Both the position numbers and the translations under genes were made by a program. The notes beneath the pieces were generated by a model, which was given only the letters and a program-made list of their open reading frames with translations, did no database searches and was not told the DNA's origin. 64,000 nt of DNA. It comes from an uncultured Sphingomonadaceae bacterium. Its GTDB lineage: Bacteria > Pseudomonadota > Alphaproteobacteria > Sphingomonadales > Sphingomonadaceae. Positions 24,089 to 33,062 of this stretch are shown here, piece by piece (position 1 is the stretch's first letter; every line of letters starts with the position of its first letter). The stretch is taken from positions 62,001 through 126,000 of the forward strand of contig CANMEE010000001.1 of NCBI GenBank assembly GCA_947496865.1. The letters run 5' to 3'.

Positions 24089-25738
24089 ATGAAAAAACGT
24101 ACCGGCGCGCAGGTTTTGGTTGATCAACTGGTGATTCAAGGCACCGACCGCATTTTCACAGTCCCGGGTGAGAGCTTCTTGTCTGTTCTCGACGCCCTGC
24201 ATGATTGTGGTTCCATAGAAACCATCTCTACGCGGCAAGATGGCAGCGCGGCGTTCATGGCGGAGGCCGACGGTAAAATGACCGGAAATCCGGGAATTGC
24301 CTTTGTCACCCGCGGACCCGGCGCGACCAATGCAAGCATCGGCGTTCATACGGCGATGCAAGACAGCACCCCTATGATCCTCTTCATAGGCGACGTTGCT
24401 CGTGATGACCGGGATCGTGAAGGTTTTCAGGAGGTGGATTTCACCGCGATGTTCACCCCGCTCGCCAAATGGGCCGCACGGATCGACAATGCGGCGCGTA
24501 TCCCGGAATATCTGGCGCGCGCTTTTGATACTGCCAGCTCGGGACGTCCCGGCCCGGTGGTGCTTAGCCTCCCCGAAGATATGTTGCGCGATGTTGTTGA
24601 AACGCTGGATCGCCCCAAGGTGGTCGCACCGGTACAGCCAATGTGCGCCAATGCGATGACCACGCTCACCGATCTGCTGCGCGATGCGACCAACCCGATC
24701 GCCATAATCGGTGGGGCCGGCTGGTGCGCCAGTGCCCGCGATAATTTCGCGGAATATGCTGAGCGCATCGGATTGCCTGTCGCTTGCGCGTTCCGGCGGC
24801 AGGATAATTTCCCCAACACCAGTCCGGTCTATGCCGGTAATCTTGGCTATGGCCCCAATCCCAAACTGGTCGAGCGGGTCAAGGCCGCTGATCTCGTCAT
24901 CGCTGTCGGCGCACGGCTTGGGGAAGCGACCACCGATGGCTATACGCTCATCACACCTGATCATCCCGACCAGATATTGGTTCACATCCATCCCGATCCC
25001 GACGAGCTTAATCATGTCTATAGGATCGACCTGCCCATTTGCGCTGAGATGCATGAATTTGCCGAACAAGCCGCATTATGGGACGACGATCTGCTGAGTT
25101 TCGACGCGGGGAAAGATGCCCATGCCGACTATCAGGACTGGACCACCGTAAAGCCTACCGATGCAAAACTGGACCTCGGTCCATGCGTTGCGACAATGCA
25201 AGCGATGCTGCCTGCTGATACGATCATCTGTAACGGCGCGGGCAATTTTTCTGGGTGGTGGCACCGCTATTGGACCTATGGCGATTTCCCGAGCCAGCTG
25301 GCCCCAACGTCCGGTGCAATGGGCTATGGCGTACCCGCATCCGTTGCAGCCGCCTTACGCTTCCGTGATCGCGTGTCTGTGGTGATTGCGGGCGATGGCG
25401 ACTTCATGATGAACGGGCAGGAGCTGGCAACAGCGGTACAATATGATGCCAACCTGCTGGTCCTCGTGATCGACAATGGCAGCTATGGTACGATCCGTCT
25501 GCATCAGGAACGGGAATATCCAACACGCCTGTCCGCCACCTCTTTGCAAAATCCCGATTTTGCCATGCTCGCCAAAGCCTATGGCGGGTGGAGCGCGACA
25601 GTGGAGAAAACGGAAGAATTTGAACCTGCTTTGGCCGAAGCCATGCAGCAGAAAGGTCTCCGCTTGCTCCATCTCAAGACCGATGTGGAATATTTGACGG
25701 CTGCAGGCGCTACTGTCAGCGGATTGCGGAATAAATAG
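24089..25738 (+). CDS. Thiamine diphosphate-dependent acetolactate synthase-like enzyme
   Basis: ThDP enzyme of 549 aa with the three POX/ALS domains: Pyr (about 1-165), central (about 185-320) and PP (about 360-530). The cofactor-activating Glu lies in FTVPGESFL (about residue 22). The ThDP/Mg motif is GDGDFMMNGQEL...DNGSYG (about 435-465). Members decarboxylate 2-keto acids to aldehydes or carboligate them. Being 11 bp downstream of an aldehyde dehydrogenase favours a decarboxylase followed by oxidation, as in benzoylformate- or oxalyl-type routes, but the substrate is unknown. No small regulatory subunit (IlvH) gene follows, which argues against a biosynthetic acetolactate synthase. Confidence 0.88.
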   Translation: MKKRTGAQVLVDQLVIQGTDRIFTVPGESFLSVLDALHDCGSIETISTRQDGSAAFMAEADGKMTGNPGIAFVTRGPGATNASIGVHTAMQDSTPMILFIGDVARDDRDREGFQEVDFTAMFTPLAKWAARIDNAARIPEYLARAFDTASSGRPGPVVLSLPEDMLRDVVETLDRPKVVAPVQPMCANAMTTLTDLLRDATNPIAIIGGAGWCASARDNFAEYAERIGLPVACAFRRQDNFPNTSPVYAGNLGYGPNPKLVERVKAADLVIAVGARLGEATTDGYTLITPDHPDQILVHIHPDPDELNHVYRIDLPICAEMHEFAEQAALWDDDLLSFDAGKDAHADYQDWTTVKPTDAKLDLGPCVATMQAMLPADTIICNGAGNFSGWWHRYWTYGDFPSQLAPTSGAMGYGVPASVAAALRFRDRVSVVIAGDGDFMMNGQELATAVQYDANLLVLVIDNGSYGTIRLHQEREYPTRLSATSLQNPDFAMLAKAYGGWSATVEKTEEFEPALAEAMQQKGLRLLHLKTDVEYLTAAGATVSGLRNK

Positions 25739-25819
25739 CCTGCGAGTGTAACGTTGATCCCTGCTGGAACGAATAGCTTGAGGTGGCGCCACCAATATTT
25801 GATCAAAGGACATCATATA

Positions 25820-26323
25820 ATGAAATCCCTCTCGCCCTTACTCATCGCCGGACTATTGCTGGCGTCGCCCGCACAGGCCCAGACCGCAGATGTTCAACCG
25901 GAAGAAGCGATGACGCTGGATCTCAACCATATTGGTTTTGCAGTGACCAAGCTTGATGACACAGCGTCTTTCTTTGTCGATACGCTGGGATGGAAGGCCG
26001 CTGGCGGGCGCCCCGAATATCCGGCGAAATTTGTGACCAACGGAAAAATGTTCGTGACGCTGTGGCAAGTGACCGACCCAGCCAAAGCGGTCGCATTTGA
26101 TCGCAAGCATAATGTCGGTTTGCACCATATGGCCATCACAGTGCGCGATCTCCCGACGCTCCACGACCTGCACCGCAAATTTGTGGCGCATCAGGACGTC
26201 ACCGTGGAATTTGCGCCAGAATTTCTAGGCGATGGCCCGACGACCCATATGATCATCCGCGAACCATCCGGATTACGGTTGGAATTTATTGTACCGGCTG
26301 GCCGGATCAAACCGCAGCAATAG
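25820..26323 (+). CDS. Exported VOC/glyoxalase-fold protein
   Basis: 167-aa protein with a signal peptide (MKSLSPLLIAGLLLASPAQA, cut at AQA-QT) followed by one VOC domain (about residues 32-160). The start pattern LDLNHIGFAVTKLDDTASFFVDTLGW and the second half HHMAITVRDLPTLHDL...GLRLEFIVP are typical. VOC proteins are normally cytoplasmic, so the export signal is unusual. The metal ligands seem to be present (His in LNHIGF and HHMAIT, Glu near the C-terminus in LEF). It follows the ALDH/ThDP pair in the same direction after 81 bp and may share regulation. Confidence 0.82.
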   Translation: MKSLSPLLIAGLLLASPAQAQTADVQPEEAMTLDLNHIGFAVTKLDDTASFFVDTLGWKAAGGRPEYPAKFVTNGKMFVTLWQVTDPAKAVAFDRKHNVGLHHMAITVRDLPTLHDLHRKFVAHQDVTVEFAPEFLGDGPTTHMIIREPSGLRLEFIVPAGRIKPQQ

Positions 26324-26441
26324 ACAATATACTGCTTTTACTGATGTCGGCACCGCTTCTACCACTTTTGGACAAAGGTAAGGCGGCCTTAGTGTGAATG
26401 CCGTGAAGTTAAGCATATTCCAGGTTGCTTAAAAATGGCCC

Positions 26442-26852
26442 TCAAGCCGCCATGGCCAATATTTCTTTCCATTCTTCTGCTGTCACCGGCGCCACAGACA
26501 GGCGCGTCTGACGGATAATCGCCAGATTGGCGAGTTTCGGATTTTGCTTCATCTCTTTCAGTGGAACCGCTTTGTCCAACTTGCGCACTGGCTTTACCTT
26601 TACCGCAATCCAGCGGCCCGTATCATCAAATGGATCAGGAAATTGCTCTTCGCTGACTTCCATGATGCCGACAATTTCCAGGCCCTGTCGCGAGTGATAA
26701 AAAAAGACCTGATCCCCCACTTGCATCTTTTTCATATTGTTGCTGGCCTGCGCATTTTTAACGCCATCCCAGATGCCCTCTTTTTCAGCAATCAGATGGT
26801 CCCAGCCATATTCATCAGGTTCCGATTTCATCAGCCAATATTGCGCCACCAC
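26442..26852 (-). CDS. EVE domain protein
   Basis: 136-aa single-domain EVE protein (PUA-like fold related to YTH). It shows the family pattern QYWLMKSEPDEYGWDHL, GVKNAQASNNMKKMQVGDQVFFYHS and LSVAPVTAEEWKEIL. EVE domains bind modified bases in DNA or RNA, and stand-alone versions are common housekeeping genes in Proteobacteria, so no defence role should be assumed. The start is GTG at 26852 following AAGGAG. The upstream fasciclin gene has its own terminator. Confidence 0.9.
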   Translation of the reverse strand: MVAQYWLMKSEPDEYGWDHLIAEKEGIWDGVKNAQASNNMKKMQVGDQVFFYHSRQGLEIVGIMEVSEEQFPDPFDDTGRWIAVKVKPVRKLDKAVPLKEMKQNPKLANLAIIRQTRLSVAPVTAEEWKEILAMAA

Positions 26853-26903
26853 GTTGCTCCTTCATTTCTAGATTACAGAAGCAATAGCCGCTCTCGTCAC
26901 AAC

Positions 26904-26937
26904 AAAAAAGGCCCCGCCGGTTGGACGAGGCCTTTCG
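26904..26937 (-). terminator. Terminator of the fasciclin gene
   Basis: On the minus strand AAAGGCC and GGCCTTT pair (with an extra CG pair past one mismatch) around a 9-base loop and are followed by a run of T. It lies 20 bp after the fasciclin stop. Confidence 0.85.
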
Positions 26938-26956
26938 TGGTTCCATATCTGCAAGA

Positions 26957-27535
26957 TTATCCCGGCATTACGACCGTATCAATTGCATGAATGACGCCGT
27001 TTGTAGCCTCAACATCGGCCATGGTCACTGTTGATTTTCCGCCAGCAGCATCTTCCAAGACAACGCTTTCGCCATCCAAGGATGCTTTCAGGCTGCCGCC
27101 TTGAACCGTGGTCAAGGTGGCGGTCCCGCCGCCGTCGGTAATCGCTTTGACAACATCTGCTGCTGTCATCTTGCCAGCAACGACATGATAAGTCAGCAAG
27201 CCGGTCAGATCGTCTTTCATCTCAGGGGTAAAAAGACCACTTAGCGTTTCTACATCAACTTTGCCGAAGGCATCATTGGTTGGCGCAAATACGGTAAATG
27301 GGCCTTCGCCTGATAGTGTTTCACCGAGGCTGGCAGCCGTAACAGCGGTGACCAAGGTTGAGAAATTTTCGTTGCCCTGAGCGACGCCAACAATCGTTGC
27401 CGGCTCAGCCGCTTCTACTTCGGTTACGTCCTCAGCAACTGCGTCACCACTGCTCGCATCAGCGGCCGGTTCAGAGCAAGCAGCCAGAGCAGCAGTTGCC
27501 GCACTAACTAAGAGGATTTTCGAATGTATACGCAT
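26957..27535 (-). CDS. Fasciclin-domain lipoprotein
   Basis: 192-aa lipoprotein from ATG 27535 (SD AAAGGA). Signal peptide MRIHSKILLVSAATAALAAC has lipobox LAAC. An acidic linker (about 25-50, rich in A, E, D, S) precedes one FAS1 domain (about 55-190) with both conserved boxes, TVFAPTNDAF and the C-terminal GVIHAIDTVVMP. FAS1 proteins mediate adhesion or protein-protein contacts at the cell surface. It is in a single-gene unit. Confidence 0.92.
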   Translation of the reverse strand: MRIHSKILLVSAATAALAACSEPAADASSGDAVAEDVTEVEAAEPATIVGVAQGNENFSTLVTAVTAASLGETLSGEGPFTVFAPTNDAFGKVDVETLSGLFTPEMKDDLTGLLTYHVVAGKMTAADVVKAITDGGGTATLTTVQGGSLKASLDGESVVLEDAAGGKSTVTMADVEATNGVIHAIDTVVMPG

Positions 27536-27659
27536 TATATTCCTTTCAAGAGTAATCAAAATTTGGTGGGGAGAGTTGCCCAAAGATTGATGGTCCGAAA
27601 TGGAGTAAAGGGGCTTGTACACAAGGACTTTGTCGACGAACCGAGGTTATAATTGCGAC

Positions 27660-28433
27660 CTACCGTTTTCCCATGAATAGGAAGTCGCGATCATAGCTTT
27701 TCATGTGTGCGCCACCGTCCACAAACAAGGTTTGTCCTGTCACGCTTTTGGCCTCCGCAAGATAGCAAATCGCCCCTGCGATATCGTCAGGAGAAGACAG
27801 GCGACCCAGTGGCATGAGGTCGGCCAGACGTTCCATCTGGTCGCCTTCATAATCCTCAGTGGGAATGGTCAAGCCGGGTGCCACGCCGTTGACGCGAAGC
27901 TTATCGGTGCATGCCATAGCAAGGGTGCGGATCGATTCCGCCAGTGCCTGTTTGGACAATGTATAGCTGAGTTGATCCCCCACCGGATTGCGAACGCGCT
28001 GGTCGACAATGTTGATCACCGCCGCGCGACATCCATCAGATAGACGCGTTGCCAGCGATGTTGTCAGCAAGGTGGGTAAAATCATATTGATTCTTAGATG
28101 TTTCTCTAGCGATATCTCATCGAGAGACAGCGCATCATCATAGTCAAAGAGCGAAGCATTGTTGACAAGCAGATCCGGAACTTGATCAAAATGCCCTACC
28201 ACAGCGTCTAACAATTGATCGGCTGCGCCGTCCTGTTCAAAATCAGCAACAAAGCCAGACCATTTCGTATTCTGGTCGACCAGAGTCTCGGCCAGCCCGT
28301 CCTCTGGAACGGCATCGCTATGACCATGAAGCGCGAGAGCATAGCCAGCCTGCGCCAAACGACCGGAGATATGCCCGCCAAGCCGTCTCAAGCCACCGGT
28401 TACCAAGGCCAATTTCATCGGCCTGTCACTCAC
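27660..28433 (-). CDS. SDR oxidoreductase, pteridine reductase-like (FolM type)
   Basis: Short-chain dehydrogenase of 257 aa. The cofactor motif is ALVTGGLRRLGGHI; the TGGxRRLG form, with Arg in place of the usual G-x-G spacing, is typical of pteridine reductase/FolM-like enzymes. Catalytic residues are in YTLSKQAL (Tyr-x-x-x-Lys), and NNAS is present. The ATGA overlap with folB supports a pterin role: reduction of dihydromonapterin or dihydrofolate. This is an inference from context. Confidence 0.85.
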   Translation of the reverse strand: MSDRPMKLALVTGGLRRLGGHISGRLAQAGYALALHGHSDAVPEDGLAETLVDQNTKWSGFVADFEQDGAADQLLDAVVGHFDQVPDLLVNNASLFDYDDALSLDEISLEKHLRINMILPTLLTTSLATRLSDGCRAAVINIVDQRVRNPVGDQLSYTLSKQALAESIRTLAMACTDKLRVNGVAPGLTIPTEDYEGDQMERLADLMPLGRLSSPDDIAGAICYLAEAKSVTGQTLFVDGGAHMKSYDRDFLFMGKR

Positions 28434-28801
28434 TTGCGGGCTCGTGACAGCGTAATCCCGATGGCTTCCCCTTTTTCGGAGATTAGCAATTTCACAATCT
28501 TCACAGTCACCCGCATCACGCTTTTATCCTGCAAAAACAATGTCTCGATAATATGATCGGCTACGGCCTCGATCAACTTGAAATGCACGCCATCAGGCAG
28601 GGCCGTTGTGGCTGCATCTTTGAGATCCATGTAGTTTTTGGAGCTTTCCAGCGGCGTATCAGCCTCATAGCGCTCCTGAATTTTTAGATCGGCCGCGATT
28701 GAAATGCGCAAAGGCTGGGGCAAATGGGTCTCTTCGGAATAGATGCCGGTCAGAACATCCACCTCTAAATCATTGACCTCTAATGTAAGTGTATCTGTCA
28801 T
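28430..28801 (-). CDS. folB: Dihydroneopterin aldolase
   Basis: 123-aa tunnelling-fold enzyme of folate synthesis, which cleaves dihydroneopterin to 6-hydroxymethyldihydropterin and glycolaldehyde. Seen marks: NDLEVDVLTGIYSEETHLPQPL (family has V-x-x-x-x-G-x-x-x-x-E), and the catalytic Lys region VHFKLIEAVADHI. It is overlapped by the pteridine reductase-like gene. The next enzyme of the pathway, FolK, is encoded at 61840. Confidence 0.88.
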   Translation of the reverse strand: MTDTLTLEVNDLEVDVLTGIYSEETHLPQPLRISIAADLKIQERYEADTPLESSKNYMDLKDAATTALPDGVHFKLIEAVADHIIETLFLQDKSVMRVTVKIVKLLISEKGEAIGITLSRARK

Positions 28802-28846
28802 GATATGTCTTCACCACGTTGCAGCTCTATTGGCAAGCCATGCCTG

Positions 28847-29731
28847 CTATTTGGACCAACGCGCATAGATTGCAGTAGGCAACAATAGGTCACGGGCTTC
28901 TTCCCGCACCGCCAGTTCGCCAACCTCTATCGTCCCGCCAAGATGAGCCAGCTTCTCTCTGAGCAATGATCCCAGTGCCAAAGCAGACATGCGCACAGCA
29001 TATACCGTCAGGAACAGACACCGGCTATTCTCGTCGAGCAGCTTCCCGCAATTTTCAATCAACGGTGCCAGATCTTCTTCCAGCCGCCAAATCTCGCCAT
29101 CGGGTCCGCGGCCATATTTCGGCGGATCAAGCAGGATCGCATCATAGCGCCGCTCCCGCCGGACTTCGCGTGCCGCGAATTTCGCCGCATCGTCAATAAT
29201 CCAGCGCACCGGGCGCTCCGACATAGCTGACAAAGCAGCATTATCCCGCGCCGCAGACACGGATTTTTTGGAAGCATCAACATGGACCAACTTAGCGCCA
29301 GTTGCCGACAGAGCCAGCGTCCCGACACCCGTATAACCAAAAAGATTAAGCGCCTGCGCCTCCTCGACGCCTTCCAGATTCGACCGAATCCAACGCCAGA
29401 CGGGGGCCATATCGGGGAAATAGGCCAGATGACGAAAAGGTGTACATTGGGCGGTAAAAGTTACCTCTTCCCAAGTGAGCGGCCAACCTTCTTGTGGCAC
29501 CGGCCGATTGAAATGCCATCGGCCGCCGCCATCATCATCGGAAGCAGGAATAAATTCGCCATCGGCTTGCCATTCATCCTGTGCTGGAGACCACATGGCT
29601 TGTGGTTCGGGACGAATAAATTGATAATCGCCATAGCGTTCCAGCTTGCGGCCATTGCCGCAGTCGATCAGTGCATAGTCATCGCGCGGATCGCTGATCA
29701 TTACGCCCGGGGATGAAACCGCTTCAACCAT
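28847..29731 (-). CDS. Class I SAM-dependent methyltransferase, RlmI/RlmK-like
   Basis: 294-aa methyltransferase. The SAM-binding motif I is NLFGYTGVGTLALSATGA (about residue 135), motif II LVHVDASKKSVSAARDN, and the catalytic loop ILLDPPKYGRG (about 205), which resembles RlmI-type 23S rRNA cytosine methyltransferases. The N-terminal PUA part of RlmI is lacking, being replaced by a short beta-rich region. The 8-bp overlap with the thrC stop marks co-translation. Confidence 0.85.
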   Translation of the reverse strand: MVEAVSSPGVMISDPRDDYALIDCGNGRKLERYGDYQFIRPEPQAMWSPAQDEWQADGEFIPASDDDGGGRWHFNRPVPQEGWPLTWEEVTFTAQCTPFRHLAYFPDMAPVWRWIRSNLEGVEEAQALNLFGYTGVGTLALSATGAKLVHVDASKKSVSAARDNAALSAMSERPVRWIIDDAAKFAAREVRRERRYDAILLDPPKYGRGPDGEIWRLEEDLAPLIENCGKLLDENSRCLFLTVYAVRMSALALGSLLREKLAHLGGTIEVGELAVREEARDLLLPTAIYARWSK

Positions 29732-31127
29732 CGGCTGGAGTCGCTTTGGCAGTCACAAACGCCTTCACGGCGTCATAGTCGCCCGGCAATTTATCACATG
29801 CCTCTTCCCGCTCGAACAGATCGCCAATCCGCCGCGGCAAAATCGGGCGCGTGCCGGTAGCTCGCTCCACGGCTTCACGAAACTTGGCCGGATGGGCGGT
29901 GGCCAAGGTTACGATCGGAACGGACGGATCGATATCAGCGGCCCGTGCTGCCGACAGACCGATGGCAGTATGCGGATCAATCACCTGCCCCGCTTGTTCC
30001 TGGGCCTGACTCATGGCCAGCGCCATACCATCTGGATCCACCCGTTTACTGGTAAAAAGTGCCGCAGCCTTAGCCCGCATCTCCGGATCAATCTGCATAT
30101 CGCGGGTCTCTTCAAACGCTTTCATCCGGGCGAGAGTTTTTGCGCCATCGCGCCCTTCGAGATCGAACAGCAGCCGCTCAAAGTTACTGCTAATCTGAAT
30201 ATCCATAGATGGCGCAGCCGTCGGCGTTACGGTTCCAGCGGAATAGTCGCCGTCGCTTAAAGCGCGGTGCAAAATGTCATTCACGTTGGTCGCGACAATT
30301 AGACGCTCCACGGGCAATCCCATTTGTGCGGCCACATAACCAGCAAAGACATCGCCGAAATTGCCCGTAGGCACAGAAAACGCCACCTTGCGATGCGGTG
30401 CGCCCAATTGTGACGCGGCATAGAAATAATAGACAATCTGAGCCATTAGCCGTGCCCAGTTAATCGAGTTGACCGCCGAAATGGCGAACCGATCCGTTAC
30501 CTCGCTATCGGCGAACATCCGTTTCACCATAGCCTGCGCATCATCGAAACTGCCATCCATTGCGATATTGTGGACATTGGGTGCCAAAACGGTCGTCATC
30601 TGTCGTCGCTGAACATCGGATATACGTCCATCGGGATGCAGCATGAATATATCAACCTTGTCGCGCCCTGCCAGCGCATCGATGGCCGCCGACCCGGTAT
30701 CACCGGACGTCGCGCCCACTACGGTCAAATGCTTATCCTGCCGCGCCAAAAATGTCTCAAATAGCAGCCCAAGCAGTTGCAGCGCCACATCCTTAAAGGC
30801 CAAAGTCGGGCCATGGAACAATTCGAGCAGCCAATGCTGGCCGTCCAATTGAACCAGCGGTGTCACGGCTTTATGGGAAAAACGACCATAGGCCTTTTCA
30901 CAAAGGCTACGCAGTTCGTCCTCGGTCAAAACATCGCCAATAAACGGCTGCATCACGCGCACCGCTACTTCCGAATATGGAAGTCCGGCCATATCCGCGA
31001 TTTCGGCTTGAGTCAGCTTGGGCCAATGGGTCGGAACATAAAGCCCCCCATCGCCAGCCAAACCGGCCAAGGTTACCTGTTCAAAGTTTAACGGCTCTGC
31101 GCCGCCGCGTGTCGAGATATATTCCAT
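29724..31127 (-). CDS. thrC: Threonine synthase
   Basis: PLP-dependent enzyme of 467 aa that turns O-phosphohomoserine into threonine. The N-terminal YISTRGGAEPLNFEQV is the class-2 thrC signature, the PLP lysine lies in GPTLAFKDVALQ (about residue 110), and GATSGDTGSAAIDAL is the phosphate-binding loop. It sits 42 bp after SURF1 and overlaps the methyltransferase gene, so it may be the last essential gene of a long minus-strand transcript starting at ctaC. Confidence 0.95.
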   Translation of the reverse strand: MEYISTRGGAEPLNFEQVTLAGLAGDGGLYVPTHWPKLTQAEIADMAGLPYSEVAVRVMQPFIGDVLTEDELRSLCEKAYGRFSHKAVTPLVQLDGQHWLLELFHGPTLAFKDVALQLLGLLFETFLARQDKHLTVVGATSGDTGSAAIDALAGRDKVDIFMLHPDGRISDVQRRQMTTVLAPNVHNIAMDGSFDDAQAMVKRMFADSEVTDRFAISAVNSINWARLMAQIVYYFYAASQLGAPHRKVAFSVPTGNFGDVFAGYVAAQMGLPVERLIVATNVNDILHRALSDGDYSAGTVTPTAAPSMDIQISSNFERLLFDLEGRDGAKTLARMKAFEETRDMQIDPEMRAKAAALFTSKRVDPDGMALAMSQAQEQAGQVIDPHTAIGLSAARAADIDPSVPIVTLATAHPAKFREAVERATGTRPILPRRIGDLFEREEACDKLPGDYDAVKAFVTAKATPADG

Positions 31128-31169
31128 GATGGCCAGCGGGTTAGCCGCCTCATTCTCCTAGGGCAAGTT

Positions 31170-31760
31170 TTAAGCTTCGACAGCCGCTTTAGCACGTCCT
31201 CGCAGTGCCATAACGAAAATGATCAACGCGATACCTGCGAACAGAAACCACTGCACGGCATAGGCCATATGATTATTGGGAACATCGTCTGTGGAGGGTT
31301 CTTGGCTTTTCTGCAAACCGGCTACGGGCTCACTGGCGACAAGACGTACAACATGCCGACTATCGGGCGCGATAATACCGGTCACAATTCCACCTTCCCA
31401 TTCGGGATCTTCTGATGATTGGGACCAGCCAGCGACAATGTGCGCGCCCGGCCCTTCGCCTCCGGATGTTCTGCAAAAGGCAATATGGGCCCATCCTGCT
31501 TGGCCATTCATGTTCCGGCCGCTGACCGCACGCCAATCCAAGACTTCCAAACAGTTGACTGATGAGCGACGGAAATAGGAGGAATCCCCTTCAACAGGGA
31601 CTACAGGATAGCTAACCGCCGGCTGATCACTGGCTGCTTCATAGGTTGCCAATAGGTCGTTTTTCCACTCGGCACGCTGCAACTGCCAAACGCCTAGAGC
31701 AATCATGGTCCCGACCGCCGCGACAACGAGTATAGTAACAAAGATCGGTAAGCGCGTCAT
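31170..31760 (-). CDS. SURF1 family cytochrome oxidase assembly protein
   Basis: 196-aa inner-membrane protein with two helices, N-terminal (LPIFVTILVVAAVGTMIALGVWQ) and C-terminal (YAVQWFLFAGIALIIFVMAL), enclosing a periplasmic domain. The SURF1 marks GVWQLQRAEWK, AGWSQ and NNHMAYAVQWF are seen. SURF1 helps insert heme a into subunit I. It overlaps the DUF983 gene by ATGA and is part of the oxidase operon. Confidence 0.88.
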   Translation of the reverse strand: MTRLPIFVTILVVAAVGTMIALGVWQLQRAEWKNDLLATYEAASDQPAVSYPVVPVEGDSSYFRRSSVNCLEVLDWRAVSGRNMNGQAGWAHIAFCRTSGGEGPGAHIVAGWSQSSEDPEWEGGIVTGIIAPDSRHVVRLVASEPVAGLQKSQEPSTDDVPNNHMAYAVQWFLFAGIALIIFVMALRGRAKAAVEA

Positions 31761-32149
31761 TCCTCGCTACCGTTGTCAAGACTGCCCTCACGAGCCTGAT
31801 TGCGATGTTCCAAAATCAACAATAATCCTTTTGAAACGCGCAGCGAACCGATGACCGCTGCGATTGTAAGCGGAGCCCATAAAAGAGCATGAAGCCACAT
31901 GGGCGGGTAAAAGTTGAGCTCAACTATCAAAGCGAGCGCGAGCACCAATCCCCCGACGATCAGCGTCAGAAAGGCCGCCGGACCGTCACCAACATTATAT
32001 TTGTCATAGTCCAAGCCACAAGCCCGGCACGTATCAGCAAAAGCGGTTACACTGCGAAATAGGGTCTTCTGCCCGCAATGGGGGCAGAGACCAAAAAGGG
32101 CAGCGGGAAGAACGTCCGGCTGCCCTTTTGTGTTTTTGGTATCGATCAA
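31757..32149 (-). CDS. DUF983 membrane protein
   Basis: 130-aa protein with an N-terminal zinc-ribbon-like pair (CPHCGQ and CRACG, about residues 21-41), then two membrane helices (AAFLTLIVGGLVLALALIVE and LHALLWAPLTIAAVIGSL). DUF983 genes recur between coxC and SURF1 in alphaproteobacterial oxidase operons; a metal or assembly role is presumed, not shown. It lies 9 bp downstream of coxC. Confidence 0.88.
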   Translation of the reverse strand: MIDTKNTKGQPDVLPAALFGLCPHCGQKTLFRSVTAFADTCRACGLDYDKYNVGDGPAAFLTLIVGGLVLALALIVELNFYPPMWLHALLWAPLTIAAVIGSLRVSKGLLLILEHRNQAREGSLDNGSEE

Positions 32150-32158
32150 TACACCGTC

Positions 32159-33043
32159 CTAGTGAACCGGCGCGCCCCAGCCGCCCCACACGTAAACCGC
32201 GAGGAAAAGGAACAACCAGACGACGTCGACAAAGTGCCAGTACCAAGCCGCCGCTTCAAAACCGAAATGCTGTTTAGGCGTGAAATGCCCTTTATAGGAC
32301 CGCACCAGACAAACGATCAGGAAGATCGTTCCGACCAAAACGTGGAAGCCATGAAAGCCCGTGGCCATGTAAAAAGCGCTGCTATAGTTCAGTCCCGCAA
32401 ATGGGAAGGGAGCGATGCTATATTCATAAGCCTGAATCAAGCTGAACACCGCGCCAAGAATGATCGTGAGCCAAAGCCCGGTGATCAAGCCTTTGCGATT
32501 GCCATGAATCAAGGAATGGTGAGCCCATGTCACCGTCGTGCCAGAGCACAACAAAATCAGGGTATTCAACAATGGAAGCTCAAAAGCATTGAGAACTTCA
32601 ATACCCTTTGGTGGCCATTGTATAAGCGCTTCAGCGCCTTCCTGACCGATCATATTGGTGGCTATGCCATCAGCAAAATCAATGGGCTGCGGAAACAGGG
32701 AATAGTCGAACCATGCCCAGAACCAGCCGACAAAGAACATCACTTCGGACGCAATGAACAGGATCATTCCGTAGCGCAGATGCAATTGCACCACCGGCGT
32801 ATGATCACCAGCATGCGCTTCTTTAACCACGTTGGACCACCAAGTGAAGAACGTCAGGCCAACCAGCCCGACACCAATTGCAAAGACCAAAGAACCGAAA
32901 GAACCGAAAACATCCGGATGCATCCACATGACGCCACCAAAGGCCATCACCAGAGCTGACATTGCGCCGATGAACGGCCAAATGTCTGGCGGCAAAATAT
33001 GATAATCGTGGTTCTTGGCTCCAGCCATGGTGTATTTCCCCAA
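32159..33043 (-). CDS. coxC: Cytochrome c oxidase subunit III
   Basis: 294-aa integral subunit of the aa3-type oxidase with seven predicted helices. Family marks are the N-terminal HDYHILPPDIWPFIGA, the ExxEVMFFVGWFWAWF helix, ATGFHGFHVLVGT and the C-terminal WYWHFVDVVWLFLF. Nineteen bp after ctaG. Confidence 0.95.
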   Translation of the reverse strand: MGKYTMAGAKNHDYHILPPDIWPFIGAMSALVMAFGGVMWMHPDVFGSFGSLVFAIGVGLVGLTFFTWWSNVVKEAHAGDHTPVVQLHLRYGMILFIASEVMFFVGWFWAWFDYSLFPQPIDFADGIATNMIGQEGAEALIQWPPKGIEVLNAFELPLLNTLILLCSGTTVTWAHHSLIHGNRKGLITGLWLTIILGAVFSLIQAYEYSIAPFPFAGLNYSSAFYMATGFHGFHVLVGTIFLIVCLVRSYKGHFTPKQHFGFEAAAWYWHFVDVVWLFLFLAVYVWGGWGAPVH

Positions 33044-33062
33044 ACTTTCTTCGTTGTTGTTC

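Noticed and set aside
24065..25069. 334-codon open frame antisense to the ThDP enzyme gene
   Set aside because: It lies wholly inside a gene with clear catalytic motifs, shows no domain and arises from third-position bias in the sense strand.
26442..26852. EVE protein as part of a phage-defence island
   Set aside because: It is a short single-domain, widely conserved form with no defence genes nearby.
32078..32959. 293-codon plus-strand frame opposite coxC
   Set aside because: coxC on the minus strand has all family motifs; the opposite frame is a shadow with no domain or ribosome site.
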